Assembly (NCBI RefSeq): GCF_900109355.1 | Contig: NZ_FOBF01000002.1 | Span: 592,430 to 656,429, forward strand | Source of the DNA: Nonomuraea pusilla | GTDB taxonomy: Bacteria; Actinomycetota; Actinomycetes; Streptosporangiales; Streptosporangiaceae | Reading direction: 5' to 3' | DNA length: 64,000 nucleotides | Shown: positions 1-8,587 of the stretch, in pieces | How positions within the stretch are numbered: position 1 is the stretch's first letter | How the letters are laid out: each line of letters opens with the position of its first letter | Translations under genes and position numbers: made by a program | Notes under the pieces: generated by a model | Told to the model about the DNA's origin: nothing | What the model saw: only the letters and a program-made list of their open reading frames with translations | The model's database searches: none

Positions 1-1
1 C

Positions 2-1081
2 GCGGGGCTGTCGGCGCAGCAGATCCGGCGCATGGACCGGGCCGCCCAGTTCGCCTTGGTCAGCACGAGGGAGGCGGTCGCCGACAGCGGCCTCGACCTG
101 GGGGGCTTCGAGCCGGACCGGATCGGCGTCGCGATCGGCAGCGCCGTGGGCTGCACGATGGGCCTGGAGGAGGAGTACAAGGTCCTGACCGACGAGGGCC
201 GCCATTGGCTGGCGGACCACAGCTACGGGGTGCCGCACCTGTACGGATACATGGTGCCCAGCACGCTGGCCGTCGAGGTGGCGTGGGAGGCGGGTGCGGA
301 GGGCCCGGCCGCGCTGATCTCGACCGGGTGCACGTCGGGGCTCGACGCGGTCGGTCATGGGGCCGTGCTCATCCAGGAGAACGCGGCGGACGTCGTGATC
401 GCGGGGGCGACGGACGCGCCCCTGTCCCCCATCACCTCCGCGTGCTTCGACGCGATCCGGGCCACCTCGCCGAACAACGACGATCCCGAGCACGCCTCGC
501 GGCCGTTCGACGCGACCAGGGACGGCTTCGTGCTCGGCGAGGGCTCCGCCGTGATGGTGCTGGAGGAGGCGGAGGCGGCGCGACGCCGCGGCGCGCGGGT
601 GTACGCCCGCATCGCCGGCTTCGCCAGCCGCAGCAACGCCTTCCACATGACCGGGCTCAAGCCCGACGGGCGCGAGATGGCCGAAGCGATCCGGGTGGCG
701 ATGGATCAGGCCAGGATCGACCCGGCCGACGTCGACTACATCAACGCGCACGGCTCGGGCACACGGCAGAACGACCGGCACGAGACGGCGGCGTTCAAGC
801 GCAGTCTGGGCCGGCGCGCCTACGAGGTCCCGGTGAGCTCGATCAAGTCGATGGTCGGCCACTCACTCGGCGCGATCGGCTCCATCGAGATCGCGGCGTG
901 CGCGCTGGCGCTGGAACGGCAGGTCGTACCGCCGACGGCCAATCTGCGGCAACGCGATCCGGAATGCGATCTCGACTATGTGCCGATCACCGCCCGTGAC
1001 CATGCAATGGACGTCGTACTCAGCGTCGGCAGCGGTTTCGGCGGGTTCCAGAGCGCCATGGTGCTGGCCCGTCCCGCATAA
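2..1081 (+). CDS. Type II polyketide ketosynthase alpha (KS-alpha), 5' end cut by the window
   Basis: Condensing subunit of an aromatic (type II) polyketide synthase; it extends an acyl carrier protein-bound chain with malonyl units as a heterodimer with a chain-length factor. The reading frame is already open at base 2, so about 60 N-terminal residues of a roughly 420-residue family member lie outside. The nucleophile is in [12 protein letters not shown] (Cys codon 329-331), followed by the histidine motifs AHGSGT and [11 protein letters not shown] and the C-terminal [12 protein letters not shown]. The active Cys separates it from the chain-length factor. In known clusters the chain-length factor follows directly, often with a start/stop overlap; here about 500 bp of non-coding DNA and a regulator follow instead, and the only chain-length factor in view is at 8588-9817 on the other strand. 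The family call is firm; the product is unknown. Confidence 0.95.
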   Translation, partial: AGLSAQQIRRMDRAAQFALVSTREAVADSGLDLGGFEPDRIGVAIGSAVGCTMGLEEEYKVLTDEGRHWLADHSYGVPHLYGYMVPSTLAVEVAWEAGAEGPAALISTGCTSGLDAVGHGAVLIQENAADVVIAGATDAPLSPITSACFDAIRATSPNNDDPEHASRPFDATRDGFVLGEGSAVMVLEEAEAARRRGARVYARIAGFASRSNAFHMTGLKPDGREMAEAIRVAMDQARIDPADVDYINAHGSGTRQNDRHETAAFKRSLGRRAYEVPVSSIKSMVGHSLGAIGSIEIAACALALERQVVPPTANLRQRDPECDLDYVPITARDHAMDVVLSVGSGFGGFQSAMVLARPA

Positions 1082-1128
1082 GGGGCATCGCACTGACTCC
1101 GCACTCAGGAATCGGCATCCATGACCAG

Positions 1129-1142
1129 TCGAGTTTCGAGTC
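1129..1142 (+). promoter_or_regulatory. Tandem TCGAG heptamers (possible SARP half-sites)
   Basis: TCGAGTT and TCGAGTC stand directly next to each other at 1129-1135 and 1136-1142. SARP regulators bind heptamers of this type, but normally at 11-bp spacing, so this 7-bp tandem is a weaker candidate than the pair at 1392. Confidence 0.3.
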
Positions 1143-1391
1143 TGTCAATATCGCCGAAGGTTAGGCTCATAAGACCAGGGGTGTCCCCCACCCGCCCACG
1201 ACGGAAGGATCTCCAGCGAGTGCGAGAGTCTTCGCAGGTCGTAACGGATGTCAGCGCGCACGCATGCCCGCTGCTGCAACACTGAAGCGCATGGCCGGGC
1301 AGGGAAGAGTTCAGGGTTTACCCTGATGTCCGCTGTCAGGATTCAGCAATATCATGGTCAGGAACCGCCATAGCCTGCATCCCAGCGATCT

Positions 1392-1409
1392 TCGAGTGGT
1401 TTTCGAGAT
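1392..1409 (+). promoter_or_regulatory. Candidate SARP operator: TCGAG heptamers at 11-bp spacing
   Basis: TCGAGTG at 1392-1398 and TCGAGAT at 1403-1409 are direct repeats whose starts are exactly 11 bp apart, the geometry known for SARP binding sites such as those of ActII-ORF4 and DnrI. They lie about 180 bp upstream of the likely SARP start, so autoregulation is the simplest reading. A weak -10-like TAGCTT follows at 1428-1433. Confidence 0.5.
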
Positions 1410-1591
1410 CGCGTAACACGCGTCTGCTAGCTTCCTTTTGAGAGAGATCGTCCATTGTGCGGCCGAAGGCGACGCCGGGGTGAGTTGAGACGTCGCCGTC
1501 GGCCCACATTCTCGGGCAAGCAGACGGTTGGGGAACGACGTCAGGAAAAGCCTGCACGTACGTGAACCAATGGACGCAGGGGACGGTGCGC

Positions 1592-3487
1592 GTGGTGGAG
1601 ATCAACCTCCTTGGACCCATGGAGGTACTCAGACAGGGCGCTATCTTGACGCCGTCGGCCCCCAAGCTGCGCACCGTGCTCAGCTTGCTGGCCGTGCAAA
1701 CCAGCATTGTCGTCCGAACTGACAAGATCATTGAGGAGCTCTGGGAGGACAGCCCGCCGACGAGCGTCACCACCACCCTCCAGACCTACATCTACCAGTT
1801 GAGAAAGCTGCTGCGGCTGGGCACGCCACCGGATATGGACAGGGCAGGCGACACTCCGGCCGAGGCCGCGTTACGCACGTCCCCCTATGGGTACGCGCTG
1901 TTCCTTGACCCGGACATGCTCGACGCCACGCGCTTCGAGCGGCTGTCCGACCAGGGCAGGCGGGAGTTGGAGGCGGGCGACATGAACGCCGCCTCCGAGA
2001 CACTCTCCCGCGCCCTGCGGCTCTGGCGCGGGCCCGCGCTGGTCGACGTCGGCCACGGGCCGGTGCTGCGAGCGGAGGCCCTGCGGCTTGAGGAGATCAA
2101 CAGGAACACGCTCGAGCGCCGCATCGAGGCGGACCTCCACCTGGGCCGACATCATGAGCTGCTCGGCGAGCTCACGGGACTGGCGGCCGAACAGCCCACT
2201 CATGAAGGGCTCCAGGCCAAGCTGATGCTGGCCCTGCACCGCGCGGGCCGGCGCTCCGAGGCGCTCCAGATCTACCAGCGCACCCGGAGCACCCTGGCCA
2301 AGGAACTGGGCCTCGACCCGTCCAACGAACTGGAGCAACTGCACCGCGCCGTGCTGGCAGCCGACGAGAGCCTTGCTCTGCCGCGGCCCCGGTCACCGAT
2401 CCGGCTGAGCCACAGCCGGCCGCCACGCCAGCTCCCGCCGCAGCGGACAGCGCTCGTGGGCCGGCAGCCCCAGGTCCGCGCCGTGCTCGCGGCCATGGCA
2501 GCGCGGCAGGTCCACGCACCGCCCGTGGTCGTCATCACCGGTCCGCCCGGTTCAGGCAAGTCCGCGCTGTGCGCCCACGTCGGCCACCGGGCCAACGACC
2601 CCTATCCCGACGGCCAGCTCTACGTGCGCCTGCTGGACGCCCAAGGCCACCCGGCCGACCCCCACGACGTCCTCGCCGAGTTCCTGCGCGCCCTGGACGT
2701 GCCCGAGGACCGCATCCCGGCCACGCTGAGCGAGCGCTCCCGGCTCTTTCGCACCTGGACCGCGGACCGGCACCTGCTGGTGATCCTCGACGACGTGGTC
2801 CAGGCGGACCAGCTCCTCCCGCTGGTGCCCGCGAGCCCGGACTGCGGCGTCCTGGTCACCGCCCGCAGGCAGCTCTCCGCGCCTGTGGTCACGGCGGTCG
2901 TCGAGGTGGGCCAGCTCGACGCCGAGCAGGGGCTGCGGCTGCTGACCAACGTGCTCGGCAAGCACCGCGTCGCCCGGGAGGAGGCGGCCGCCCGCGAGAT
3001 CGTCCGCCTGTGCGACGGGCTGCCCGCCGCGCTGGAGGCGGCCGCCGCACTGCTCCAGCTCAGGCAGCACTGGCCGCTCAGCAAGCTGGTCAGGGGGAAC
3101 GGCGCGACCGACAGGCACGGCACCCTCAACCATCACGAGCTGTTCCTCTACGCCAGCGTGGAGCTGAGTTACCGGCTCGCGCCGCCGCACGTGCAGCGCG
3201 CCTTCCGCAGGCTCGTCCGGTTCGACGTCTCTGCGTTCACGCCGCGCCTGGCCGCGCGCCTGCTGCAGCTCTCCGAACTCCAAACGGAGTCGCTACTGGA
3301 CGAACTCGTGGAGGCCCAGCTCATGGTGACCGAGCCCGGAGGGGAAACGGACCTGCTTCAGTACCGTTTCCTGCCCAGCGTACGGGCAGCCGGCCGGCGG
3401 CTGCCCGCCGGCCCCTGCGGCGTGATCCATGGCTCGGTCCACCAGGCCGTCGGAGCCGGAGCCGGAGCCGCACCGGTGACGTCCTGA
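1592..3487 (+). CDS. SARP-family transcriptional activator with NB-ARC ATPase domain
   Basis: Probable pathway activator of the adjacent polyketide cluster. The N-terminus (INLLGPMEV and about 90 residues) is an OmpR-like winged helix, followed by a bacterial transcriptional activation domain to about residue 245. An NB-ARC type ATPase comes next, with Walker A GPPGSGKS near residue 317 and Walker B LLVILDD near 396. It ends at about 631 residues without the C-terminal TPR array of AfsR (about 990 residues), so it is a medium-length SARP. Several in-frame starts exist (GTG 1562, 1586, 1592, 1595). GTG 1592 is preferred because AGGGGA at 1578-1583 is well spaced and the protein then begins where SARPs usually do. 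Its 3' end faces accC across 38 bp. Confidence 0.88.
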   Translation: MVEINLLGPMEVLRQGAILTPSAPKLRTVLSLLAVQTSIVVRTDKIIEELWEDSPPTSVTTTLQTYIYQLRKLLRLGTPPDMDRAGDTPAEAALRTSPYGYALFLDPDMLDATRFERLSDQGRRELEAGDMNAASETLSRALRLWRGPALVDVGHGPVLRAEALRLEEINRNTLERRIEADLHLGRHHELLGELTGLAAEQPTHEGLQAKLMLALHRAGRRSEALQIYQRTRSTLAKELGLDPSNELEQLHRAVLAADESLALPRPRSPIRLSHSRPPRQLPPQRTALVGRQPQVRAVLAAMAARQVHAPPVVVITGPPGSGKSALCAHVGHRANDPYPDGQLYVRLLDAQGHPADPHDVLAEFLRALDVPEDRIPATLSERSRLFRTWTADRHLLVILDDVVQADQLLPLVPASPDCGVLVTARRQLSAPVVTAVVEVGQLDAEQGLRLLTNVLGKHRVAREEAAAREIVRLCDGLPAALEAAAALLQLRQHWPLSKLVRGNGATDRHGTLNHHELFLYASVELSYRLAPPHVQRAFRRLVRFDVSAFTPRLAARLLQLSELQTESLLDELVEAQLMVTEPGGETDLLQYRFLPSVRAAGRRLPAGPCGVIHGSVHQAVGAGAGAAPVTS

Positions 3488-3525
3488 TCCAGCGCACGCC
3501 GCTCCGGCGTCCGCCGGCTCACACC

Positions 3526-4947
3526 TCACGGGGTGCCGCTGAGCGCACCGCGGCCGCCATGCGGCACCCCGTCAGGAGAAATCCCCTCGGCCAGCAACGA
3601 CGTGGTGTGCGTGCCCTCGCGGAAGGCGGGGTCGGCCAGCACGGCCAGGAGCAGCCCCTTGGTCGTGCGGATGCCGCGCCCCTCGATGCGGAACTCCGCC
3701 AGTGCCCGCTCCATTCTGGCGATGGCCTGGTCACGGTCCGGCGCCCAGGCGATCACCTTGGCCAGCAGCGAGTCGTAGTCGGGCGGCACCAGGTAGCCCG
3801 CGTAGGCATGGGTGTCCACGCGCAGGAACGGCCCGCCCGGCGGCACGAACTCCGTCAGCCCGCCCGCGCTCGGCGCGAAGTCGCGAGCCGGATCCTCGGC
3901 GTTGATCCGGCATTCCAGCGCCACGCCGCGCGGGCGGACCTCCTCCTGCGTGAAGGACAGTGGCCAGCCGGCTGCGACGCAGAGCTGCTCGCGCACGATG
4001 TCGATGCCCGTCACCGCTTCCGTCACCGGGTGTTCCACCTGGATACGCGAGTTCACCTCGATGAACGCGAACTCCTCGCCCGCCACCAGGAACTCGAACG
4101 TCCCCGCACCGGTGAAGCCCGCCGCCTTCGCCCCGGCGACCGCCGCCTCGGCGAGCCGGTCGGCAAGCGCCGGGGACACGCCGGGAGCGGGCGTCTCCTC
4201 GATCAGCTTCTGGTGCCGCCGCTGCACGGAGCAGTCCCGGTTGCCGAGCGCCACGACCGTGCCGTGCTCGTCGGCGAGCACCTGGACCTCGACGTGCTTG
4301 GCCCGCTCCATCAACCGTTCGAGGTAGACCCGGCCGTCGCCGAACACCGCCCGGGCAGCCGCGCTGGTGGCGCGGAAAGTAGCCGCCAGGTCCTCCATCC
4401 GGCGCACCACCGCCATGCCGCGCCCGCCGCCACCCGCCACCGCCTTGATGATCAGCGGGAAGCCGATCCGCCGCCCGGTGTCGAGCACGTCGGCCGTGGT
4501 GCTCACCGGCTCCGGCGTGCCGGGCAGCACCGGCAGGCCGGCGTCCGCCATCATGCTCCTGGCCAGCGCCTTGTCCCCGAGCTTGGCCATGACCTCGGGC
4601 CGGGCGCCGACGAAGACCAGGCCGTTACCCGCGCAGATCTCCGCGAAGTCGGGGTCCTCGGACAGGAACCCGTACCCGGGGTGCACGGCCTGCGCGCCGG
4701 TGCGCAGCGCGGCCTCGATGATCGCCGGCGGGTAGAGGTAGCTGCGTTTCGCCGGACCGGGACCGATCTGCGTCGCGACGTCCGCGGCCCGCACGGCGGC
4801 CGAGTCGCGGTCCACCGACGAATGGACCACGACGGTCCGGATGCCCATCTCACGGCAGGTCCGCACGATCCGCAGCGCGATCTCGCCGCGGTTGGCGACC
4901 AGCACGGTGTCGAACGGCCGTGACGGCCGACGCGCGTTCCCGGTCAT
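3526..4947 (-). CDS. accC: Acetyl-CoA carboxylase, biotin carboxylase subunit
   Basis: ATP-dependent carboxylation of biotin on the carrier protein, the first half-reaction of malonyl-CoA synthesis. 473 residues, close to the 449 of the E. coli subunit. Visible are the N-terminal VANRGEIALRI, the ATP-grasp glycine loop GGGGRGM (residues 172-178), the IEVNSRIQVEHPVTE active-site block and LECRINAEDP. Only biotin carboxylase domains are present; unlike actinobacterial AccA-type alpha subunits there is no fused biotin carrier. The ATG start overlaps the stop of the carrier gene in ATGA. Last gene of the polyketide operon, where the enzyme would raise malonyl-CoA supply for the PKS. A longer open frame continues upstream but has no similarity and overlaps accB. 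Confidence 0.95.
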   Translation of the reverse strand: MTGNARRPSRPFDTVLVANRGEIALRIVRTCREMGIRTVVVHSSVDRDSAAVRAADVATQIGPGPAKRSYLYPPAIIEAALRTGAQAVHPGYGFLSEDPDFAEICAGNGLVFVGARPEVMAKLGDKALARSMMADAGLPVLPGTPEPVSTTADVLDTGRRIGFPLIIKAVAGGGGRGMAVVRRMEDLAATFRATSAAARAVFGDGRVYLERLMERAKHVEVQVLADEHGTVVALGNRDCSVQRRHQKLIEETPAPGVSPALADRLAEAAVAGAKAAGFTGAGTFEFLVAGEEFAFIEVNSRIQVEHPVTEAVTGIDIVREQLCVAAGWPLSFTQEEVRPRGVALECRINAEDPARDFAPSAGGLTEFVPPGGPFLRVDTHAYAGYLVPPDYDSLLAKVIAWAPDRDQAIARMERALAEFRIEGRGIRTTKGLLLAVLADPAFREGTHTTSLLAEGISPDGVPHGGRGALSGTP

Positions 4948-5450
4948 TCGTCGGCTTCCTGGTCGATCACGATCAGCGGCTGGTCGTACTCGACGCCCTC
5001 GGCGTCGTCGACGAGGATCTTCGTCACCCGGCCGCCGACGTCCACGACGACCGGGTTCATCAGCTTCATCGCCTCGACGATGGCCACCTGCTGGTCCGGC
5101 TCGACGATGTCGCCGACCTCCACGAACGGCTTCGCGCCCGGCTCGGGCTGCCGGTAGAAGGTGCCCACCAGCTCGGCCCGCACCACGTGGCCCGTCGGCT
5201 CCTGGGCCGCCTCCTCGGCGGGCGGCGGCATCATGCCCGGCATCGTGGCCGGCATCGTGGCCGGGTCCGCGAGCTGCGGCCATTCGACCTCGATGCTCGC
5301 GCCGCCCAGCCGCAGGCATGCCCTGCTCGGCGGCCGCGGCGCCGCCTGGACGGCGTCGGCGAGCCCCCGGCAGAGGATCGCCACCGCGTCCCGGGCGCCT
5401 AGTTCGGCCAGTGCCCCGTCCCACGCGCTCGACTGCTGCGCGTCCGTCAT
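4944..5450 (-). CDS. accB: Biotin carboxyl carrier protein of acetyl-CoA carboxylase
   Basis: Carries biotin between the carboxylase and transcarboxylase sites. 168 residues: a variable N-terminal part, a Pro/Ala/Met-rich linker (about residues 60-86, [15 protein letters not shown]) and a C-terminal biotinyl domain with the modified lysine in EAMKLMNP (Lys129). [17 protein letters not shown] is typical of acetyl-CoA carboxylase carriers. Both ends overlap neighbours by four bases (ATGA at 5447-5450 with the AccD-AccA gene, ATGA at 4944-4947 with accC), indicating translational coupling of all three subunits. Confidence 0.93.
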   Translation of the reverse strand: MTDAQQSSAWDGALAELGARDAVAILCRGLADAVQAAPRPPSRACLRLGGASIEVEWPQLADPATMPATMPGMMPPPAEEAAQEPTGHVVRAELVGTFYRQPEPGAKPFVEVGDIVEPDQQVAIVEAMKLMNPVVVDVGGRVTKILVDDAEGVEYDQPLIVIDQEADE

Positions 5451-7138
5451 ATGGCCACCTTCTCCCTGTAGGTACCGAACCAGCGAAGCCGACGCCGGCG
5501 AGCCTCCCGCAGCGCGGCACCGTCCTGCTCGCGCAGCTCCCTGAGCGCGCACACCACCGCGTCGCGTACGAGCTTGCTCGCCGCCGCAGGGGCCTGGTGG
5601 GCACCGCCCGCGGGCTCCGGCACCACCCCGTCCACGATGCCGTTGGAGAGCAGCGTCACCGCGTCGACGCCGAGAGCCGCGGCCGCCTCCGGAGCGGCCT
5701 CCCCGCTGCGCCAGAGGATCGCCGCGCAGCCCTCCGGACTGATCACCGAGAAGATCGCGTTCTCGCACAGCAGCAGCCGGTCGGCCACCGCGAGGGCCAG
5801 CGCCCCGCCGCTGCCGCCCTCCCCCGTGATCACGCTGACCACGGGGACGTCGAGGGAGCCCATGACCCGCAGGCAATCGGCGATCGCGTGCGCCTGGCCG
5901 TGCCGCTCGGCCTCCAGGCCGGGATGGGCTCCAGGGGTGTCGATGAGCGTGACCACCGGCACCCGTAGTTTCCCGGCCAGCCGCATCAGGCGCACCGCCT
6001 TGCGGTAGCCCGCGGGCGACGGCATGCCGAAGTCGCGCCGTACCAGCTCCTGGGTGGTGTGGCCCTTCTGATGGCCGATCAGCATCACCGGCAGGCCGTC
6101 CAGGTCGGCCAGCCCGCCCACTACGGCGGGGCAGTCGGCGCCGGCCCGGTCACCACGCAGCTCGACGAACTCCCCACCCCAGGCGGCGACGTGGTCGAGC
6201 GTGGTCGGCCGGCCCAGCTCGCGGGCCAGCCCGACCACCTGCGCGACCGGCCGCTCGGGCAGCAGCTCTGGGTAGCGGATCACCGGATCGGTCACCGCCG
6301 GGTCCCAGCCCGGGCCCGGCGGTGCCCCCAGGGCGAGCAGCGACTGCAGGACCTGCGGCAGTTCCCCGCGCGGCACGACTCCGTCGAGCAAGCCGTGCTC
6401 GAGCAGGAACTCGGCGGTCTGGAAGCCCTCCGGCAGCCGCTGCCGGATGGTCTGCTCGATCACCCGCGGCCCTGCGAACCCCATCCTGGCGCCGGGTTCG
6501 GCGAGGATCACGTCCGAGAGCGTCGCGTAGGACGCGGCCACCCCCCCGTAGGTGGGGTCGGTCACCAGGGTCATCGTCAGCAGGCCCGCCTCGTCGAGGG
6601 CCGCCATCGCGTTGCTCGTCCTGGCCATCTGCAGGAGGGAGAAGACGCCCTCCTGCATGCGCGCGCCGCCCGACGCGGTGACGATCAGCAGCGGCAGCCG
6701 GTGCTTCAGCGCCTCCTCGGCCGCGGCCACGATCGCCTCGCCCTCGGCGGCGCCCATGCTGCCGCCGAGGAAGCGGAAGTCCATGACGGCCACCACCACT
6801 CCGCGGCCACGCACGGCGCCGCGCACCACGCGGACCGCGCAGTCCATCTCCGTACGTGCGCGGGCCGAGTCCAGCCGGTCGGTGTAAGGGAGGAGATCCT
6901 CGAAGCCGAGCGGGTCGTGCACCGACGGAGCGGGCTCGACCCGCGTGCCGGAGCCCGCGTCGAGCAGCCCCACCAGCCGCTGCTCCGCGGTCAGTTGCGC
7001 GTGGCGGCCGCAGTCGGGGCACACCCTGGACAGGCGATCGAACCGCTTGCGGTAGACGAGCATCCCGCAGCCTGCGCAGGACAGCCAGTCCGACAGATCC
7101 ATCGCGGTCTTCGTGGTCCCATTCGGAACAGGTTTCAC
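5447..7138 (-). CDS. Acetyl-CoA carboxylase carboxyltransferase, fused beta-alpha (AccD-AccA)
   Basis: Transfers the carboxyl group from carboxybiotin to acetyl-CoA, giving malonyl-CoA. One 563-residue chain joins both carboxyltransferase halves. Residues 1-280 are AccD-like, with the zinc ribbon Cys21-X2-Cys24 and Cys40-X2-Cys43 and the [11 protein letters not shown] oxyanion motif. From about 290 the chain is AccA-like ([20 protein letters not shown] and [16 protein letters not shown]). E. coli has two separate genes. The GTG start at 7138 is preferred for its upstream GGGAG; an internal ATG at 7102 lacks a ribosome site. It follows the small monooxygenase gene by 15 bp. Dedicated acetyl-CoA carboxylases are known from some aromatic polyketide clusters, for example jadomycin. 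Confidence 0.93.
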   Translation of the reverse strand: MKPVPNGTTKTAMDLSDWLSCAGCGMLVYRKRFDRLSRVCPDCGRHAQLTAEQRLVGLLDAGSGTRVEPAPSVHDPLGFEDLLPYTDRLDSARARTEMDCAVRVVRGAVRGRGVVVAVMDFRFLGGSMGAAEGEAIVAAAEEALKHRLPLLIVTASGGARMQEGVFSLLQMARTSNAMAALDEAGLLTMTLVTDPTYGGVAASYATLSDVILAEPGARMGFAGPRVIEQTIRQRLPEGFQTAEFLLEHGLLDGVVPRGELPQVLQSLLALGAPPGPGWDPAVTDPVIRYPELLPERPVAQVVGLARELGRPTTLDHVAAWGGEFVELRGDRAGADCPAVVGGLADLDGLPVMLIGHQKGHTTQELVRRDFGMPSPAGYRKAVRLMRLAGKLRVPVVTLIDTPGAHPGLEAERHGQAHAIADCLRVMGSLDVPVVSVITGEGGSGGALALAVADRLLLCENAIFSVISPEGCAAILWRSGEAAPEAAAALGVDAVTLLSNGIVDGVVPEPAGGAHQAPAAASKLVRDAVVCALRELREQDGAALREARRRRLRWFGTYREKVAI

Positions 7139-7153
7139 GAGTCGGTCTCCCGG

Positions 7154-7459
7154 CTAGTACGACGCTGTTACCTGATAGACGGCGAACGGCCGGCGCATTG
7201 TGCCGTCCCTGAAGGGGCGCAGCGGCGCCGTCTGCCGCTTGTGGTCCGGCCCCTTCTCCCATTCCTCGAAGTCCGCCAGGCTGCGCCAGGTGCTCACCAC
7301 CACGAAGGCGCCGCGGTCGGTGACCGACTGCAGCAACTCGTTGGACAGCAGGCCGGGCACCCCGGCCAGCCGGGTGCTCGCCTCGTGATAGGCCGCCTCG
7401 ATGCCGGCGACGTCGGTCGTCGCGTGATAGAGAAGCACCCGCACGCCGCGGTCCGTCAT
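7154..7459 (-). CDS. Antibiotic biosynthesis monooxygenase (ABM) domain protein, 101 aa
   Basis: Small cofactor-free oxygenase of the dimeric ferredoxin-like ABM fold, a family that in aromatic polyketide clusters converts anthrone-type rings to quinones. Family features are VRVLLYHATTDV, the central VPGLLSNELLQS and the FVVVSTWRSLADFEEWEKG block that forms the substrate cavity. The start is the ATG in ATGA shared with the stop of the preceding ABM gene; upstream codons in the same frame are low-complexity shadow sequence. Two consecutive ABM genes (here 101 and 121 residues) recall pentangular polyphenol clusters such as pradimicin, but the substrate cannot be read from sequence. Confidence 0.85.
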   Translation of the reverse strand: MTDRGVRVLLYHATTDVAGIEAAYHEASTRLAGVPGLLSNELLQSVTDRGAFVVVSTWRSLADFEEWEKGPDHKRQTAPLRPFRDGTMRRPFAVYQVTASY

Positions 7460-7821
7460 CGCGCCGCCTCCCACGCCTCGTGCGTGGCCGCTTCCGCGGG
7501 CGCGCAACCGGCCGTCCCCGGCAGGTGCGCGACGATGTGCATCGTGCTCATGGACCCACCCGAGCGGTAGGGGTGGAGCTTCTTGCGGTGCTCCAGGTGC
7601 CGTTCGCTGGTCTCGAACTCGCGGAAGCGCGGCTCGTCCACCCAGTCGCTCATGATGTGGTAGACCCCCTTCTCGTCGCCATCGCGGGCGAGCCACTGGC
7701 CGAGGTTGGCCGGGTGGGTGGTGACGGAGTCACCGACCTCCAGCCACACCCGCTCGAACTCCTGCTCCATGCCCGGTTTGATCTGCAGGCGGAGCATGAC
7801 GCGGAACAAGGTCTCGCTCAT
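7456..7821 (-). CDS. Antibiotic biosynthesis monooxygenase (ABM)-like protein, 121 aa
   Basis: Second ABM-type protein in tandem, only distantly similar to its neighbour. It begins [21 protein letters not shown], has the core [19 protein letters not shown] and a His/Lys-rich [12 protein letters not shown] stretch, then an extra C-terminal tail. It probably acts in oxidation or folding of the polyketide together with the 101-residue protein, possibly as partner subunits. Start ATG 7821 lies in the ATGA overlap with the SDR stop, and its stop overlaps the next start in ATGA. In-frame sequence further upstream is the shadow of the SDR gene. Confidence 0.8.
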   Translation of the reverse strand: MSETLFRVMLRLQIKPGMEQEFERVWLEVGDSVTTHPANLGQWLARDGDEKGVYHIMSDWVDEPRFREFETSERHLEHRKKLHPYRSGGSMSTMHIVAHLPGTAGCAPAEAATHEAWEAAR

Positions 7822-8573
7822 GAGATCCCCCCGTCCACCGCCACGACGGAGCCGGTGACGTACCGCGAAAGGTCGCCGGCCAGCCACAACACGGCACCCG
7901 CGACCTCTTCCGGAGTGCCCAGGCGGCCCAGGCAGGTCTTGCCGGAGTACCGCTCGATCATCTGTGTACGCTGTTCCTCCGGCATCGTGTCGAACGCCTC
8001 AGTGCGGATCATGCCGAGAGCCAGCACGTTGAACCGGATGCCCTGCGGGCCCAGTTCCCTCGCCAGGGTCCGGAACAGGCCGTGCAGCGCGGCCTTGGTG
8101 GCGGTGTAGTGCGCCCGCAGCGGGATGCCGACCTCGATCGACTTCGAGCTGATGCCGATGACCGAGGAGCCCTCGGCCAGCATGGGGAGCGCGTGCTGGA
8201 TCGTCAGGTGCACAGCGGTGAGGTTGGTGTCGACGATGCGCTGCCACTCGGCGAGGTCGAGCTTCGCGTAGGGGACGTGGGTGATCGCGGCGGCGTTGTT
8301 CACCACCAGGTCCAGCCGGCCGTCGAACCGCTCGCCGCACTGCTCGAGCAGACCGGCGATCTGCGTGGGATCGGTGAGGTCGGCGCGCAGGACCCCGTGG
8401 CGGCCGCCGATCCGCTTCAGTTCGTGCTCGAGTGAGACGGCGTTCTCGCCCTCCTGCCGGTAACAGGTGATCACATCCACGCCCGCCCTCGCGAGCGCCA
8501 GTACGATGCCGCGGCCCACTCCGCGCGTGCCTCCAGTGACGAGAGCCCGCTTACCGCTCAAGCCGAGATCCAT
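7818..8573 (-). CDS. Short-chain dehydrogenase/reductase (SDR) of the polyketide operon
   Basis: NAD(P)-dependent reductase or dehydrogenase, 251 residues, classical SDR length. Cofactor motif TGGTRGVG (13-20), NNAAA (92-96), catalytic serine in ISSKS (142-143) and Tyr156-X3-Lys160 in YTATK are all intact; the C-terminal [11 protein letters not shown] is typical. As the only ketoreductase-type gene in view it may set a ketone on the polyketide backbone, or act as a tailoring enzyme. It resembles generic FabG-like SDRs at least as much as ActIII-type ketoreductases. ATG 8573 has AAGGAA eight bases upstream; the stop overlaps the following ABM start. Confidence 0.9.
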   Translation of the reverse strand: MDLGLSGKRALVTGGTRGVGRGIVLALARAGVDVITCYRQEGENAVSLEHELKRIGGRHGVLRADLTDPTQIAGLLEQCGERFDGRLDLVVNNAAAITHVPYAKLDLAEWQRIVDTNLTAVHLTIQHALPMLAEGSSVIGISSKSIEVGIPLRAHYTATKAALHGLFRTLARELGPQGIRFNVLALGMIRTEAFDTMPEEQRTQMIERYSGKTCLGRLGTPEEVAGAVLWLAGDLSRYVTGSVVAVDGGIS

Positions 8574-8587
8574 GATGTTCCTTTCCT

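Larger units (their letters stand above)
1082..1591. other. Intergenic region between KS-alpha and the SARP gene
   Basis: About 510 bases without a convincing gene on either strand. It is the promoter region of the SARP gene and carries two groups of TCGAG heptamers, annotated separately. A small reverse-strand frame (1336-1776) crosses into the SARP gene and shows no family features. No strong intrinsic terminator was seen behind KS-alpha. Confidence 0.6.

Noticed and set aside
2569..4923. 784-codon plus-strand frame running through the SARP end and accC
   Set aside because: Pro/Arg-rich shadow of accC; it crosses two convergent genes with intact catalytic motifs.
4948..5604. N-terminal extension of the biotin carboxylase by about 220 residues
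   Set aside because: The extension is low-complexity and overlaps the biotin carrier gene completely; the ATGA-coupled start at 4947 gives the family's normal length.
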